Below, piece after piece: positions 1-11,088 of a stretch of DNA of 64,000 bases. Under the pieces are notes generated by a model. The model did not search any database and had not been told where the DNA came from. It saw only the letters and a program-made list of their open reading frames with translations. The number at the start of each line of letters is the position of its first letter. Position 1 is the stretch's first letter. Location of the stretch: positions 23,336,025 through 23,400,024 of the forward strand of contig NC_057811.1 of NCBI RefSeq assembly GCF_018294505.1, given 5' to 3'. This stretch comes from Triticum aestivum. Lineage: Eukaryota > Streptophyta > Magnoliopsida > Poales > Poaceae. Position numbers and translations under genes: made by a program.

Positions 1-1030
1 GTCGAGGACCAGGCCAGATGGGACCAGTGGCGACGGCTCGCTGGAGGAACCCTAGTGCTGCAGGCAGGGGATCGAGGTAGAGGTAAAGGGGAGAGGAGAT
101 GCAAGCGGGCAGGGCAATGAATGCTTGCGTGTTTGTTTTTACTTGAGGGTCAGGTGTGACACGGGCGTCAGCAGTTGCATTTTGAGTGTAATATAGGCAG
201 ACAACAGAGTCATTTCACTATTCCCCTTCCCTTCAATTTTTAGTGAGGTTCTACCCGAAACACCCCCCTCCAAAGCGAAATTAGTTAAGCCCAAGCCCAT
301 AACTCAAAAATGACTTCTTTACATCTTTTATGGCTTATTTTGATAATATGCCCTGAAAAGGCGGAATCGAACTGGCCCTTAACCTGCAATTCAATTGTGC
401 GTGCAATGATGAATCACTCCTGCCTGCTATCTGTACATTTAGGCATCATCATACATGGCATAACCTAATACATGTGCATTCCATTGTAGAATCTGGAATA
501 TGCAATGTTTATGTTCGTTCATACATTGCACATGATGTTTAAATGCCCCTTAAATCTGGTCAGTCAAGTGATGGTCTTTAAGCCTCCTTCTTTGCTTCTT
601 TTCTTGATATGTAAGATTTGCTCACACATCTGTTCAATTGCTTGTTTGCATCAGCCAGCCATACTAGGACTGTTTGCTTTGATTACTTGCTGTTCTTGAC
701 CTAACACTCTAACAGAGCTTGTCAACGATTTAAACACTAAGGGCTGCTGTAGTGGGGCCTTGTCTAACTCATAGGTGACATAAAGGTTTGGCTGTACACT
801 ACAGTAGGCTCTCCAAGAGTACCTGGAGATCCAGTTCGAAGGTATGCCTGGTTTTTACATAGTGCAGACATAGTAAATGCTCATTTCATTGTGTGCAAGT
901 GCAAGAGATGTGGCATGTTTCATTATGTGGTGTTGTTTTGTTATAATCTCATCCTTTTGTGTTCACAGACAGGAAAGTATGCATATTTATCTTCCAAGGA
1001 GACGAGTAACTAGTTTGTGTCACCTTGCAG

Positions 1031-2001
1031 AGGGGGTGCAATGAAGATAAGATTGAGGATTTCCAAGTACAAGATGTTAGGAAGGAGCCTTGCAAGAGAA
1101 GTAGGAGCTGCGCTGAGCCTCTTCAACCTGCTAAGGTAAGTCACTGTATGCAACTCAACAGTTCAATTCCTTGTTTGTTTCAGGCATAGTTAATTTTCTC
1201 TTTTCAATTGCATTATTTGTCCTCAGTTAATGAGATGCCCAAATAATCATGCCTGATGTTCGGTACTTGTATCACTATTAGTTGACATAATTAAAGGCCT
1301 TACCATTTAATTACTCTGCCGAAGTGTGCCTGAAGCTTTGAAGTCTATTAACCAACTATTATTGCATGAGGCTCACAATCTAGTTTATACTACGCTAATG
1401 ATTGCATAGTTTTGCCTGCTGTAGTATGTTTGTATGAAACCCTCTGCTGTTCATTATGCTCCCTAAGACTTTAATTGAGGCACAGAATGGCCAACTGCTT
1501 GCTTACTTATACGCACCGTGCTGTCTAAATTTGTAAGTTGTCTGTGTTTTCGATTGGGCCCCATCATGCTCCTCTGGTGAGCTAAGAGGGATTTCTCTAT
1601 GCAGGCTGCACAGACTATCTTTTTTATAATTTTTAAAATATCACCTGCTTATGCTTCATGACGTGTAACATTTTTTTTTGAAAGTGACGTGTAACATTAT
1701 TGTTAGTCCAATTTTGCCATGTAGTACAAAATAGTGTCTTGTTTGCTTCACTGTTGTAACTATATTTTTGCCCTAGTCATGTGTACTTACAGAAACATTT
1801 CAGGATGAAGTGACATCAACACAAAGATCTGCGAGCAGTGCGGCATGGCCGTTACCGAATGATTATGGATTGGAATTGGAATGTGCTGATGTTCTCGAGC
1901 ATCAACTAGAGGTGGCAAGACAACGTGTACATGATTGTCAACGTATAATCAGCAAGTTGAGACTGGACATGCAGGTATTAGATGCAGGAGTCAAAAAATG
2001 A
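1031..2001 (+). CDS. 3' part of unknown coiled-coil protein, probably CACTA-encoded
   Basis: Two exons join in phase 0. Exon 1031-1135 is preceded by CACCTTGCAG and followed by GTAAGT; exon 1804-2001 is preceded by ACATTTCAG. Together they read 35 plus 65 residues ending in TGA. The first part is basic and charged; the second contains a helix with heptad-like spacing (LEHQLEVARQRVHDCQRI), suggesting a coiled coil. A one-base slip in the A-run at 1994-1999 would extend the frame by about 20 residues to a TGA near 2066. The upstream exons are not resolved. I do not recognise the protein. Lying next to CACTA subterminal repeats in the same orientation, it could be the second (TnpA-like) CACTA gene, or a captured host fragment. 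Confidence 0.4.
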
Positions 2002-2380
2002 AACAAGACACTGAGGTAACCATGAAGGAATTAGAGATTTTGCAGACTGAAATTTGTGCTATCTGAATCCGCCAATCCTATTTTCTGAAGAGATTATAGT
2101 TCAAATGGAGTTAAGTTGATGCGCGTCCATGATGTATGAGCTGTATTTTCCCAGTGTATGTAATTTGTTGTTTGTGTATGCTTTATTATCACCTGTGCCG
2201 AACCATAATGCCCAGTGGGTATAATCGGCTGTAATTTCTTTACTGTATAGTGTAGGATTATTCTACCTTTCTATGCCTTGATCTCTTTGTTGTATAGTAT
2301 TGAGTAGGATAATTCTTTGAATATGCTATATCGTTCAAACGAGGGCCAACTCGCCCGACCATGGCCCTTCACGGGCCGTC

Positions 2381-2528
2381 GGATCCATGGGCCTTCTACA
2401 TCTCGTAGGATCCATGGGCCTTCTACGTCTCGTAGGATCCATGGGCCTTGTACGTCTCGTAGGATCCATGGGCCTTCTACGTCTCGTAGGATCCATGGGC
2501 CTTCTACATCTCATAGGATCCATGGGCC
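2381..2528. repeat. 27-bp tandem minisatellite, five and a half units
   Basis: Units start at 2381, 2408, 2435, 2462, 2489 and (partial) 2516. Each begins GGATCCATGGGCC and ends with a variant of TCTACGTCTCGTA. Single-base differences distinguish the copies. Open frames on both strands here come only from the 27-bp period being a multiple of three. Confidence 0.95.
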
Positions 2529-2539
2529 GCCGACTCATT

Positions 2540-3420
2540 TATGGGTCTTGTACGGGCCTTTAATGGGCCGTAGACGGGCCTTTAATGGAAATCGTACGTT
2601 TTATGGGCTGGCCATAACGGGCCGTTAAAAGGCCGTATTTGGTGATGCTATGAAAATGGCCCAATAGACTAACAGTCCACAAACAGGCTGACTGTAACGG
2701 CGGGCTGAATTTGGCCCACAAGCAGAAAATGACAGTAACGGGCCGTAAGTAACCGAATGCTGCAAATGAGCCCAAGAATAAATGGGCCTCAGAAGGCCAA
2801 AAGTTAACTTGGGCTGGAAACGGCCCAACGGAATAACGGGCCGTTAATGAGTATAAAGTGATACACTGTTCATTACGGGCCAGTTTCACCACGGGCCGTT
2901 AATGGGTGTAAAGTAATACACTGTTCATTACGGGCCAGTTTCAGCACGGGCCGCTAATAGGCCAAGAGTTACAAAGGGCCTCATATGGACCGAAAGACGT
3001 CATGGGCTATACATGGGCCATAAGTGAAAACGGGCTGGAATCATATTGGATGGCCCAGATGACGCTACTGGGCCTAATTCGGATAGGGCGTAACGGGCCT
3101 TGGGTTAGCGGGCTATAAATGGGCTATATGCGAACAGGCCATTAACAGGCTTTCCATGGGCCGGCCCGCCAGCTTTTGACCAAGTCAAACGGGCCGGCCT
3201 TTTCACAGGAATGGGCCACTGTTGGGCCGTGCCATGTGTCGACGTATCATAGGCGCCTTCTGTCCAATGAGTGGATGACATCTGTCCCAACGATGAGCCG
3301 ACACGTGTTTCCTCTAGCCAATGATGATTTTACACGTGGAAAATCCCCATTGGTCGGGGCAGTTAACGGGTTATCGGATCCAAAACCCAACCCGATAGCT
3401 TAACGGCGTTCCGTTACGGT
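2540..3420. repeat. CACTA subterminal region rich in palindromic ACGGGCCGT motifs
   Basis: Many degenerate copies of GGGCC are embedded in a palindromic context such as AACGGGCCGTTAA (near 2620, 2733, 2835, 2895 and 2948) and half-copies such as TAACGGGCC. Subterminal arrays of short motifs, some inverted, are typical of CACTA elements, where they bind the TnpA-type protein. Binding here is inference. Confidence 0.7.
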
Positions 3421-3659
3421 GGATGCCATGTGTCGGTCACCCTTGACGAAAGCACTTCTGTGACGCGCGATTTATCGTCATGGATGTGGACACTTCCGTG
3501 ATGATAATTTTGGTAATGTCATGGAACACTTCTACGACAGCACAGGTATGACTATCTTGATTCTGTCATAAATTTGTCATGGATGTACATGCATGACAAA
3601 AAAACGCGACCTACTGTGACAAACACGTATCATCACGGAAGTGTATTTTTTTTGTAGTG
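3421..3659. repeat. CACTA terminal region with inverted CACTTCCGTGA motifs
   Basis: Short motifs recur in both orientations: ACACTTCCGTGATGATA near 3490 and its inverse ATCATCACGGAAGTGT near 3630, plus repeated CATGGATGT and ATGACA words. The outermost bases form the CACTAC terminus at 3654-3659. Confidence 0.75.
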
Positions 3660-5261
3660 TGTAGTCGTACGTCTTCACGATCCGACCGATCAAGTACCGA
3701 ACGCACGGCACCTCCGAGTTCAAACCACGTTCAGCTCGATGACATCCCTCGAACTCCGATCTAGCCGAGTGTTGAGGGAGAGTTTCGTCAGCACGACGGC
3801 GTGGTGACGATGATGATGTTCTACCGACGCAGGGCTTCGCCTAAGCACCTCTACAGTATTATCGAGGTGGACTATGGTGGAGGGGGGCACCGCACACGGC
3901 TAAAAGATCAAACGATCAATTGTTGTGTCTCTAGGGTGCCCCCTGCCCCCGTATATAAAGGAGCAAGGGGGAGAGGTGCGGCCGGCCAGAAGGGGCGCGC
4001 CAGGAGGAGTCCTACTCCCACCGGGAGTAGGACTCCCTCCCTTTTCCTTGTTGGACTAGGAGTGGAGGGGGAAAAGTGGAGGGAGAGAGGAAGGAAAGGG
4101 GGGGCGCCGCCCCCCTTTCCTTGTCCTATTCGGACTAAGGGGGGAGGGGCGCGCGGCCCTGCCCTGGCCGCCTCTCCTCTCTTCCACTAAGGCCCACTAT
4201 GGCCCATTAAGCCCCCGGAGGGCTTCGGTAACCTCCCGCTACTCCGGTAAAATTCCGATTTCACCCGGAACACTTCTGATATCCAAACATAGGCTTCCAA
4301 TATATCAATCTTCATGTCTTGACCATTTCGAGACTCCTCATCATGTCCGTGATCATATACGGGACTCCAAACAACCTTCGGTACACCAAAACATATACTC
4401 ATAATATAACTGTCATCGAAACTTTAAGCGTGCGGACCCTACGGGTTCGAGAACTATGTAGACATGACCGAGACACGTCTCCGGTCATAAAAAATAGCGG
4501 AACCTGGATGCTCATATTGGCTCCCACGTATTCTACGAAGATCTTTATCGGTCAGACCGCATAACAACATACGTTGTTCCCTTTGTCATCGGTATGTTAC
4601 TTGCCCGAGATTCGATCGTCAATATCTCAATACCTAGTTCAATCTCGTTACCGGCAAGTCTCTTTACTCGTTCCGTAATACATCATCCCGCAACAAACTC
4701 ATTAGTTGCAATGCTTGCAAGGCTTAAGTGATGTGCATTACCGAGAGGGCCCAGAGATACCTCTCCGACAATCGGAGTGACAAATCCTAATCTCGAAATA
4801 CGCCAACCCAACAAGTACCTTCGGAGACACCTGTAGAGCACCTTTATAATCACCCAGTTACGTTGTGACGTTTGGTAGCACACAAAGTGTTCCTCCGGTA
4901 AACGGGAGTTGCATAATCTCATAGTCATAGGAACATGTATAAGTCATGAAGAAAGCAATAGCAACATACTAAACGATCGAGTGCTAAGCTAACGGAATGG
5001 GTCAAGTCAATCACATCATTCTCCTAATGATGTGATCCCGTTAATCAAATGACAACTCATGTCTATGGCTAGGAAACATAACCATCTTTGATCAACGAGC
5101 TAGTCAAGTAGAGGCATACTAGTGACACTCTGTTTGTCTATGTATTCACACATGTATTATGTTTCCGGTTAATACAATTCTAGCATGAATAATAAACATT
5201 TATCATGATATAAGGAAATAAATAATAACTTTATTATTGCCTCTAGGGCATATTTCCTTCA
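3660..5261 (-). repeat. 3' LTR of the Angela-like element, truncated by CACTA insertion
   Basis: Matches the other LTR of the element from 10649 onward and the solo LTR at 17064-18801. Its element 5' end is at 5261 (TGAAGGAAATATG on the minus strand). The final ~136 bp corresponding to 10513-10648 are missing because the CACTA element sits there. A TATA-like CTTTATATAC lies at 3960-3951. Confidence 0.92.
3951..3960 (-). promoter_or_regulatory. TATA-like box in the Angela-type LTR
   Basis: On the minus strand CTCCTTTATATACGGGGG corresponds to the plus-strand CTCCTTTATATATGGGGG of the solo LTR at 18361. It lies in the part of the LTR where a U3/R promoter is expected, and is also conserved near 10941. 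Confidence 0.5.
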
Positions 5262-5276
5262 GTCTCCCACTTGCAC
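5262..5276 (-). other. polypurine tract of the Angela-like element
   Basis: The minus-strand sequence GCAAGTGGGAGAC lies directly before the 3' LTR start at 5261, the expected position for the plus-strand priming site. Confidence 0.75.
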
Positions 5277-5294
5277 TAGAGTCGATAATCTAGA

Positions 5295-8200
5295 TTACAC
5301 AGTAATGATTCTAACACCCATGGAGCCTTGGTGCTGATCATGTTTTGTTCGTGGAAGAGGCTTAGTCAACGGGTCTGCAACATTCATATCCGTATGTATC
5401 TTGCAAATTTCTATGTCTCCCACCTAGACTAAATCCCGGATGGAATTGAAGCGTCTCTTGATGTGCTTGGTTCTCTTGTGAAATCTGGATTCCTTCGCCA
5501 AGGCAATTGCACCAGTATTGTCACAAAAGATTTTCATTGGACCCGATGCACTAGGTATGACACCTAGATCGGATATGAAATCCTTCATCCAGACTCCTTC
5601 ATTTGCTGCTTCCGAAGCAGATATGTATTCCGCTTCACACGTAGATCCCGCCACGATGCTTTGTTTAGAACTGCACCAACTGACAGCTCCACCATTCAAT
5701 GTAAACACGTATCCGGTTTGCGATTTAGAATCGCCCGGATCAGTGTCAAAGCTTGCATCAACGTAACCATTTACGATGAGCTCTTTGTCACCTCCATAAA
5801 CGAGAAACATATCCTTAGTCCTTTTCAGGTATTTCAGGATGTTCTTGACCGCTGTCAAGTGATCCACTCCTGGATTACTTTGGTACCTCCCTGCTAGACT
5901 TATAGCAAGGCGCACATCAGGTCTAGTACACAGCATTGCATACATGATAGAGCCTATGGCTGAAGCACAGGGAATATCTTTCATCTTCTCTCTATCTTCT
6001 ACAGTGGTCGGGCATTGAGTCTTACTCAACTTCACACCTTGTAACACAGGCAAGAACCCTTTCTTTGCTTCATCCATTTTGAACTTCTTCAAAACTTTGT
6101 CAAGGTATGTGCTTTGTGAAAGTCCAATTAAGCGTCTTGATCTATCTCTATAGATCTTGATGCCCAATATATACGCAGCTTCACCGAGGTCTTTCATTGA
6201 AAAACTCTTATTCAAGTATCCCTTTATGCTATCCAGAAATTCTATATCATTTCCAATCAGCAATATGTCATCCACATATAATATCAGAAATGCTACAGAG
6301 CTCCCACTCACTTTCTTGTAAATACACGCTTCTCCAAAAGTCTGTATAGAACCAAATGCTTTGATCACACTATCAAAGCGTTTATTCCAACTCCGAGAGG
6401 CTTGCACAAGTCCATAAATGGATCGCTGGTGCTTGCACACTTTGTTAGCTCCCTTTGGATCAACAAAACCTTCCGGTTGCATCATATACAACTCCTCTTC
6501 CAGAAATCCATTGAGGAATGCAGTTTTGACATCCATTTGCCAAATTTCATAATCATAAAAAGCGGCAATTGCTAACATGATTCGGACAAACTTAAGCATC
6601 GCTACGGGTGAGAAGGTCTCATCGTAGTCAATCCCTTGAACTTGTCGAAAACCTTTTGCAACAAGTCGAGCTTTATAGATAGTAACATTACCGTCAGCGT
6701 TAGTCTTCTTCTTGAAGATCCATTTATTCTCAATTGCTTGCCGATCATCGGGCAAGTCAACCAAAGTCCACACTTTGTTCTCATACATGGATCCCATCTC
6801 AGATTTCATGGCTTCAAGCCATTTTGTGGAATCTGGGCTCACCATCGCTTCTTCATAGTTCGTAGGTTCGTCATGGTCTAGTAACATAACCTCCAGAACA
6901 GGATTACCGTACCACTCTGGTGCGGATCTTACTCTGGTTGACCTACGAGGTTCAGTAATAACTTGATCTGAAGTTCCATGATCATCATCATTAACTTCCT
7001 CACTAGTTGGTATAGGCGTCGCAGAAACTGGTTTCTGCGATGAACTACTTTCCAATAAGGGAGCAGGTACAGTTACCTCATCAAGTTCTACTTTCCTCCC
7101 ACTCACTTCTTTCGAGAGAAACTCCTTCTCCAGAAAAATTCCGAATTTAGCAACAAAAGTCTTGCCTTCGGATCTGTGATAGAAGGTGTACCCAACAGTC
7201 TCCTTTGGGTATCCTATGAAGACACATTTCTCCGATTTGGGTTCGAGCTTACCAGGTTGAAGCTTTTTCACATAAGCATCGCAGCCCCAAACTTGAAGAA
7301 ACGACAACTTTGGTTTCTTGCCAAACCACAGTTCATAAGGCATCATCTCAACGGATTTTGATGGTGCCCTATTTAACGTGAAAGCGGTCGTCTCTAAAGC
7401 ATAACCCCAAAACGATAGCGGTAAATCAGTAAGAGACATCATAGATCGCACCATATCTAGTAAAGTATGATTATGACATTCGGACACACCATTACGCTGT
7501 GGTGTCCCGGGTGGCGTGAGTTGCGAAACTATTCCGCATTGTTTCAAATGAAGACCAAACTCATAACTCAAATATTCTCCTCCATGATCAGATCGTAGAA
7601 ACTTTATTTTCTTGTTATGATGATTTTCAACTTCACTCTGAAATTCTTTGAACTTTTCAAATGTTTCAGACTTATGTTTCATTAAGTAGATATACCCATA
7701 TCTGCTTAAATCATCTGTGAAGGTGAGAAAATAACAATATCCGCCACGAGCCTCAACATTCATCGGACCACATACATCTGTATGTATGATTTCCAACAAA
7801 TCTGTTGCTCTCCCCATAGTTCCGGAGAATGGCGTTTTAGTCATCTTGCCCATGAGGCACGGTTCGCAAGTACCAAGTGATTCATAATCAAGTGGTTCCA
7901 AAAGTCCATCAGTATGGAGTTTCTTCATGCGCTTTACACGGATATGACCTAAACGGCAGTGCCACAAATAAGTTGCACTATCATTATCAACTCTGCATCT
8001 TTTGGCTTCAATACTATGAATATGTATATCACCACTATCGAGATTCAACAAAAATAGACCACTCTTCAAGGGTGTATGACCATAAAAGATATTACTCATA
8101 TAAATAGAACAGCAATTATTCTCTGATTTAAATGAATAACCGTCTCGCATCAAATAAGATCCAGATATAATGTTCATGCTTAACGCTGGCACCAAATAAC

Positions 8201-9281
8201 AATTATTTAGGTCTAAAACTAATCCCGAAGGTAGATGTAGAGGTAGCGTGCCGACCGCGATCACATCGACTTTGGAACCATTTCCCACGCGCATCGTCAC
8301 CTCGTCCTTAGCCAATCTTCACTTAATCCGTAGCCCCTGCTTCGAGTTGCAAATATTAGCAACAGAACCAGTATCAAATACCCAGGTGCTACTGCGAGCA
8401 TTAGTAAGGTACACATCAATAACATGTATATCACATATACCTTTGTTCACCTTGCCATCCTTCTTATCCGCCAAATACTTGGGGCAGTTCCGCTTCCAGT
8501 GACCAGTCTGCTTGCAGTAGAAGCACTCAGTCTCAGGCTTAGGTCCAGACTTGGGTTTCTTCTCCTGAACAACAACTTGCTTGCTGTTCTTCTTGAAGTT
8601 CCCCTTCTTCTTCCCTTTGCCCTTTTTCTTGAAACTGGTGGTCTTATTGACCATCAACACTTGGTGCTCCTTTTTGATTTCTACCTCCGCAGCCTTTAGC
8701 ATTGCGAAGAGCTCGGGAATCGTCTTATCCATCCCTTGCATGTTATAGTTCATCACGAAGCTCTTGTAGCTTGGTGGCAGTGATTGAAGAATTCTGTCAA
8801 TGATGCTATCATCCGGAAGATTAACTCCCAGTTGAATCAAGTGATTGTTATACCCAGACATTTTGAGTATATGCTCACTGACAGAACTATTCTCTTCCAT
8901 CTTGCAGCTGTAGAACTTATTGGAGACTACATATCTCTCAATCCGGGCATTTGCTTGAAATATTAACTTCAACTCCTGGAACATCTCATATGCTCCATGA
9001 CATTCAAAACATCGTTGAAGACCCGGTTCTAAGCCGTAAAGCATGGCACACTGAACTATCGAGTAGTCATCAGCTTTGCTCTGCCAGACGTTCATAACAT
9101 CTGGTGTTGCTCCTGCAGCAGGTCTGGCACCCAGCGGTGCTTCCAGGACGTAATTCTTCTGTGCAGCAATGAGGATAATCCTCAAGTTACGGACCCAGTC
9201 CGTGTAATTGCTACCATCATCTTTCAACTTTGCTTTCTCAAGGAACGCATTAAAATTCAACGAAACAACAGCACGGGCCAT
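5295..9281 (-). pseudogene. Copia gag-pol polyprotein with two in-frame stops
   Basis: A single frame of 1329 codons runs from ATG at 9281 to TAA at 5297-5295, interrupted by TGA at 8321-8319 and TAG at 5426-5424. In order: Gag with a CCHC zinc knuckle (CFYCKQTGHWKRNC, near residue 255); aspartic protease (WVFDTGS near 303, just before the first stop); integrase with HHCC motif and catalytic D, D and E in IHTDVCGP, LRSDHGGEY and NGVSECHN; reverse transcriptase with YVDDILLIGND; and RNase H with YVDASFDTD and CEAEYIS. The last segment after the TAG still reads NVADPLTKPLP, a conserved Copia tail. Both stops could be point mutations of sense codons. The frame is otherwise open, which implies a recent insertion. 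It would encode replication proteins for a virus-like-particle retrotransposon if intact. Confidence 0.93.
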
Positions 9282-10495
9282 CTATCTACAATCAACATAG
9301 ACAAGCAAGATACTATCAGGTACTAAGTTCATGATAAATTTAAGTTCAATTAATCATATTACTAACTCCCACTTAGATAGACATCCCTCTAATCCTCTAA
9401 GTGATGACGTGATCCATATCAACTAAACCATGTCCGATCATCACGTGAGATGGAGTAGTTTCAACGGTGAACATCACTATGTTGATCATATCCACTATAT
9501 GATTCACGCTCGACCTTTCGGTCTCCGTGTTCCGAGGCCATATCTGTTATATGCTAGGCTCGTCAAGCTTAACCTGAGTATTCCGCGTGTGCAACTGTTT
9601 TGCACGCGTTGTATTTGAACGTAGAGCCTATCACACCCGATCATCACGTGGTGTCTCAGCACGAAGAACTTTCGCAACGGTGCATACTCAGGGAGAACAC
9701 TTATACTTTGATAATTTAGTGAGGGATCATCTTATAATGCTACCGTCAATCAAAGCAAAATAAGATGCATAAAAGATAAACATCACATGCAATCAATATA
9801 AGTGATATGATATGGCCATCGTCATCTTGTGCTTGTGATCTCCATCTCCGAAGCACCGTCATGATCACCATCGTCACCGGCGCGACACCTCGATCTCCAT
9901 CGCAGCATCGTTGTCGTCTCGCCAATCTTATGCTTCTACGACTATCGCTACCGCTTAGTGATAAAGTAAAGCATTACAGGGCGATTGCATTGCATACAAT
10001 AAAGTGACAACCATATGGCTCCTGCCAGTTGTCGATAACTCGGTTACAAAACATGATCATCTCATACAATAAAATTTAGCATCATGTCTTGACCATATCA
10101 CGTCACAACATGCCCTGCAAAAACAAGTTAGACGTCCTCTACTTTGTTGTTGCAAGTTTTACGTGGCTGCTACGGGCTTAGCAAGAACCGTTCTCACCTA
10201 CGCATTAAAACCACAATGATAGTTTGTCAAGTTGGTGCTGTTTTAACCTTCGCAAGGACCGGGCGTAGCCACACTCGGTTCAACTAAAGTTGGAGAAACT
10301 GACACCCGCCAGCCACCTCTGTGCAAAGCACGTCGGAAGAACCAGTCTCGCGTAAGCGTACGCGTAATGTCGGTCCGGGCTGCTTCATCCAACAATACCG
10401 CCGAACCAAAGTATGACATGCTGGTAAGCAGTATGACTTATATCGCCCACAACTCACTTGTGTTCTATTCGTGCATATAACATCAACGCATAAAA
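9282..10495 (-). other. Long untranslated leader of the Angela-like element
   Basis: This stretch lies between the primer-binding site and the gag ATG. It contains no coherent long frame. A leader of over 1 kb is typical of the BARE/Angela group and should hold the packaging signal; I cannot place it. Confidence 0.6.
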
Positions 10496-10511
10496 CCAGG
10501 CTCTGATACCA
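10496..10511 (-). other. Primer-binding site for initiator tRNA-Met
   Basis: The minus strand reads TGGTATCAGAGCCTGG one base inside the 5' LTR end, the standard plant Copia site complementary to the 3' end of initiator tRNA-Met. Confidence 0.93.
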
Positions 10512-11088
10512 CTGTTGGGGAACGTAGTAATTTCAAAAAAATTCCTATGCACACGCAAGATCATGGTGATGCATAGCAACGAGAGGGGAGAGTGTTGTCC
10601 ACGTACCCTCGTAGACCGAAAGCGGAAGCGTTAGCACAACGCGGTTGATGTAGTCGTACGTCTTCATGATCCGACCGATCAAGTACCGAACGCACGGCAC
10701 CTCCGAGTTCAGCACACGTTCAACCCGATGACGTTCCTCGAACTCCGATCCAACCGAGTGTTGAGGGAGAGTTTTGTCAGCACGACGGCGTGGTGACGAT
10801 GATGATGTTCTACCGACGCAGGGCTTCGCCTAAGCACCGCTACAGTATTATCGAGGTGGACTATGGTGGAGGGGGGCACCGCACACGGCTAAAAGATCAA
10901 ACGATCAATTGTTGTGTCTCTAGGGTGCCCTCCTGCCCCTGTATATAAAGGAGCAAGGGGGAGAGGTGCGGCCGGCCAGAAGGGGCGCGCCAGGAGAGTC
11001 CTACTCCCACCGGGAGTAGGACTCCCTCCCTTTTCCTTGTTGGACTAGGAGTGGAGGGGGAAAAGTGGAGGGAGAGAGGAAGGAAAGG

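Larger units (their letters stand above)
1..3659 (+). mobile_element. CACTA DNA transposon, right-hand part
   Basis: The right terminus is readable: reading leftwards on the minus strand from 3659 the sequence begins CACTACAAAAAAAATACAC, the canonical CACTA terminus. Inward of it lie subterminal repeats (2540-3659), a 27-bp minisatellite and a spliced coding region. The element interrupts the LTR of the Angela-like element: 3660 onward (TGTAGTCG...) matches the other LTR at 10649 onward. The 3-bp target duplication is probably TGT at 3660-3662, but the left end is outside the window, so this cannot be confirmed. I see no transposase domain in the visible part, so I cannot say whether the element is autonomous. 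The assumption that 1-2300 belongs to the same element rests on continuity only. Confidence 0.72.

Noticed and set aside
2317..2628. Opposed open frames encoding Arg/His/Pro-rich repeats
   Set aside because: They arise from a 27-bp minisatellite whose period is a multiple of three; no start context or homology.
3801..4190. Arg/Gly-rich frame in the LTR
   Set aside because: Lies antisense within the Angela-type LTR, in its GC-rich promoter region; no domain.
10496..10511. Possible tRNA gene because of the initiator-Met match
   Set aside because: Only the 16-base primer-binding site is present; there is no cloverleaf.
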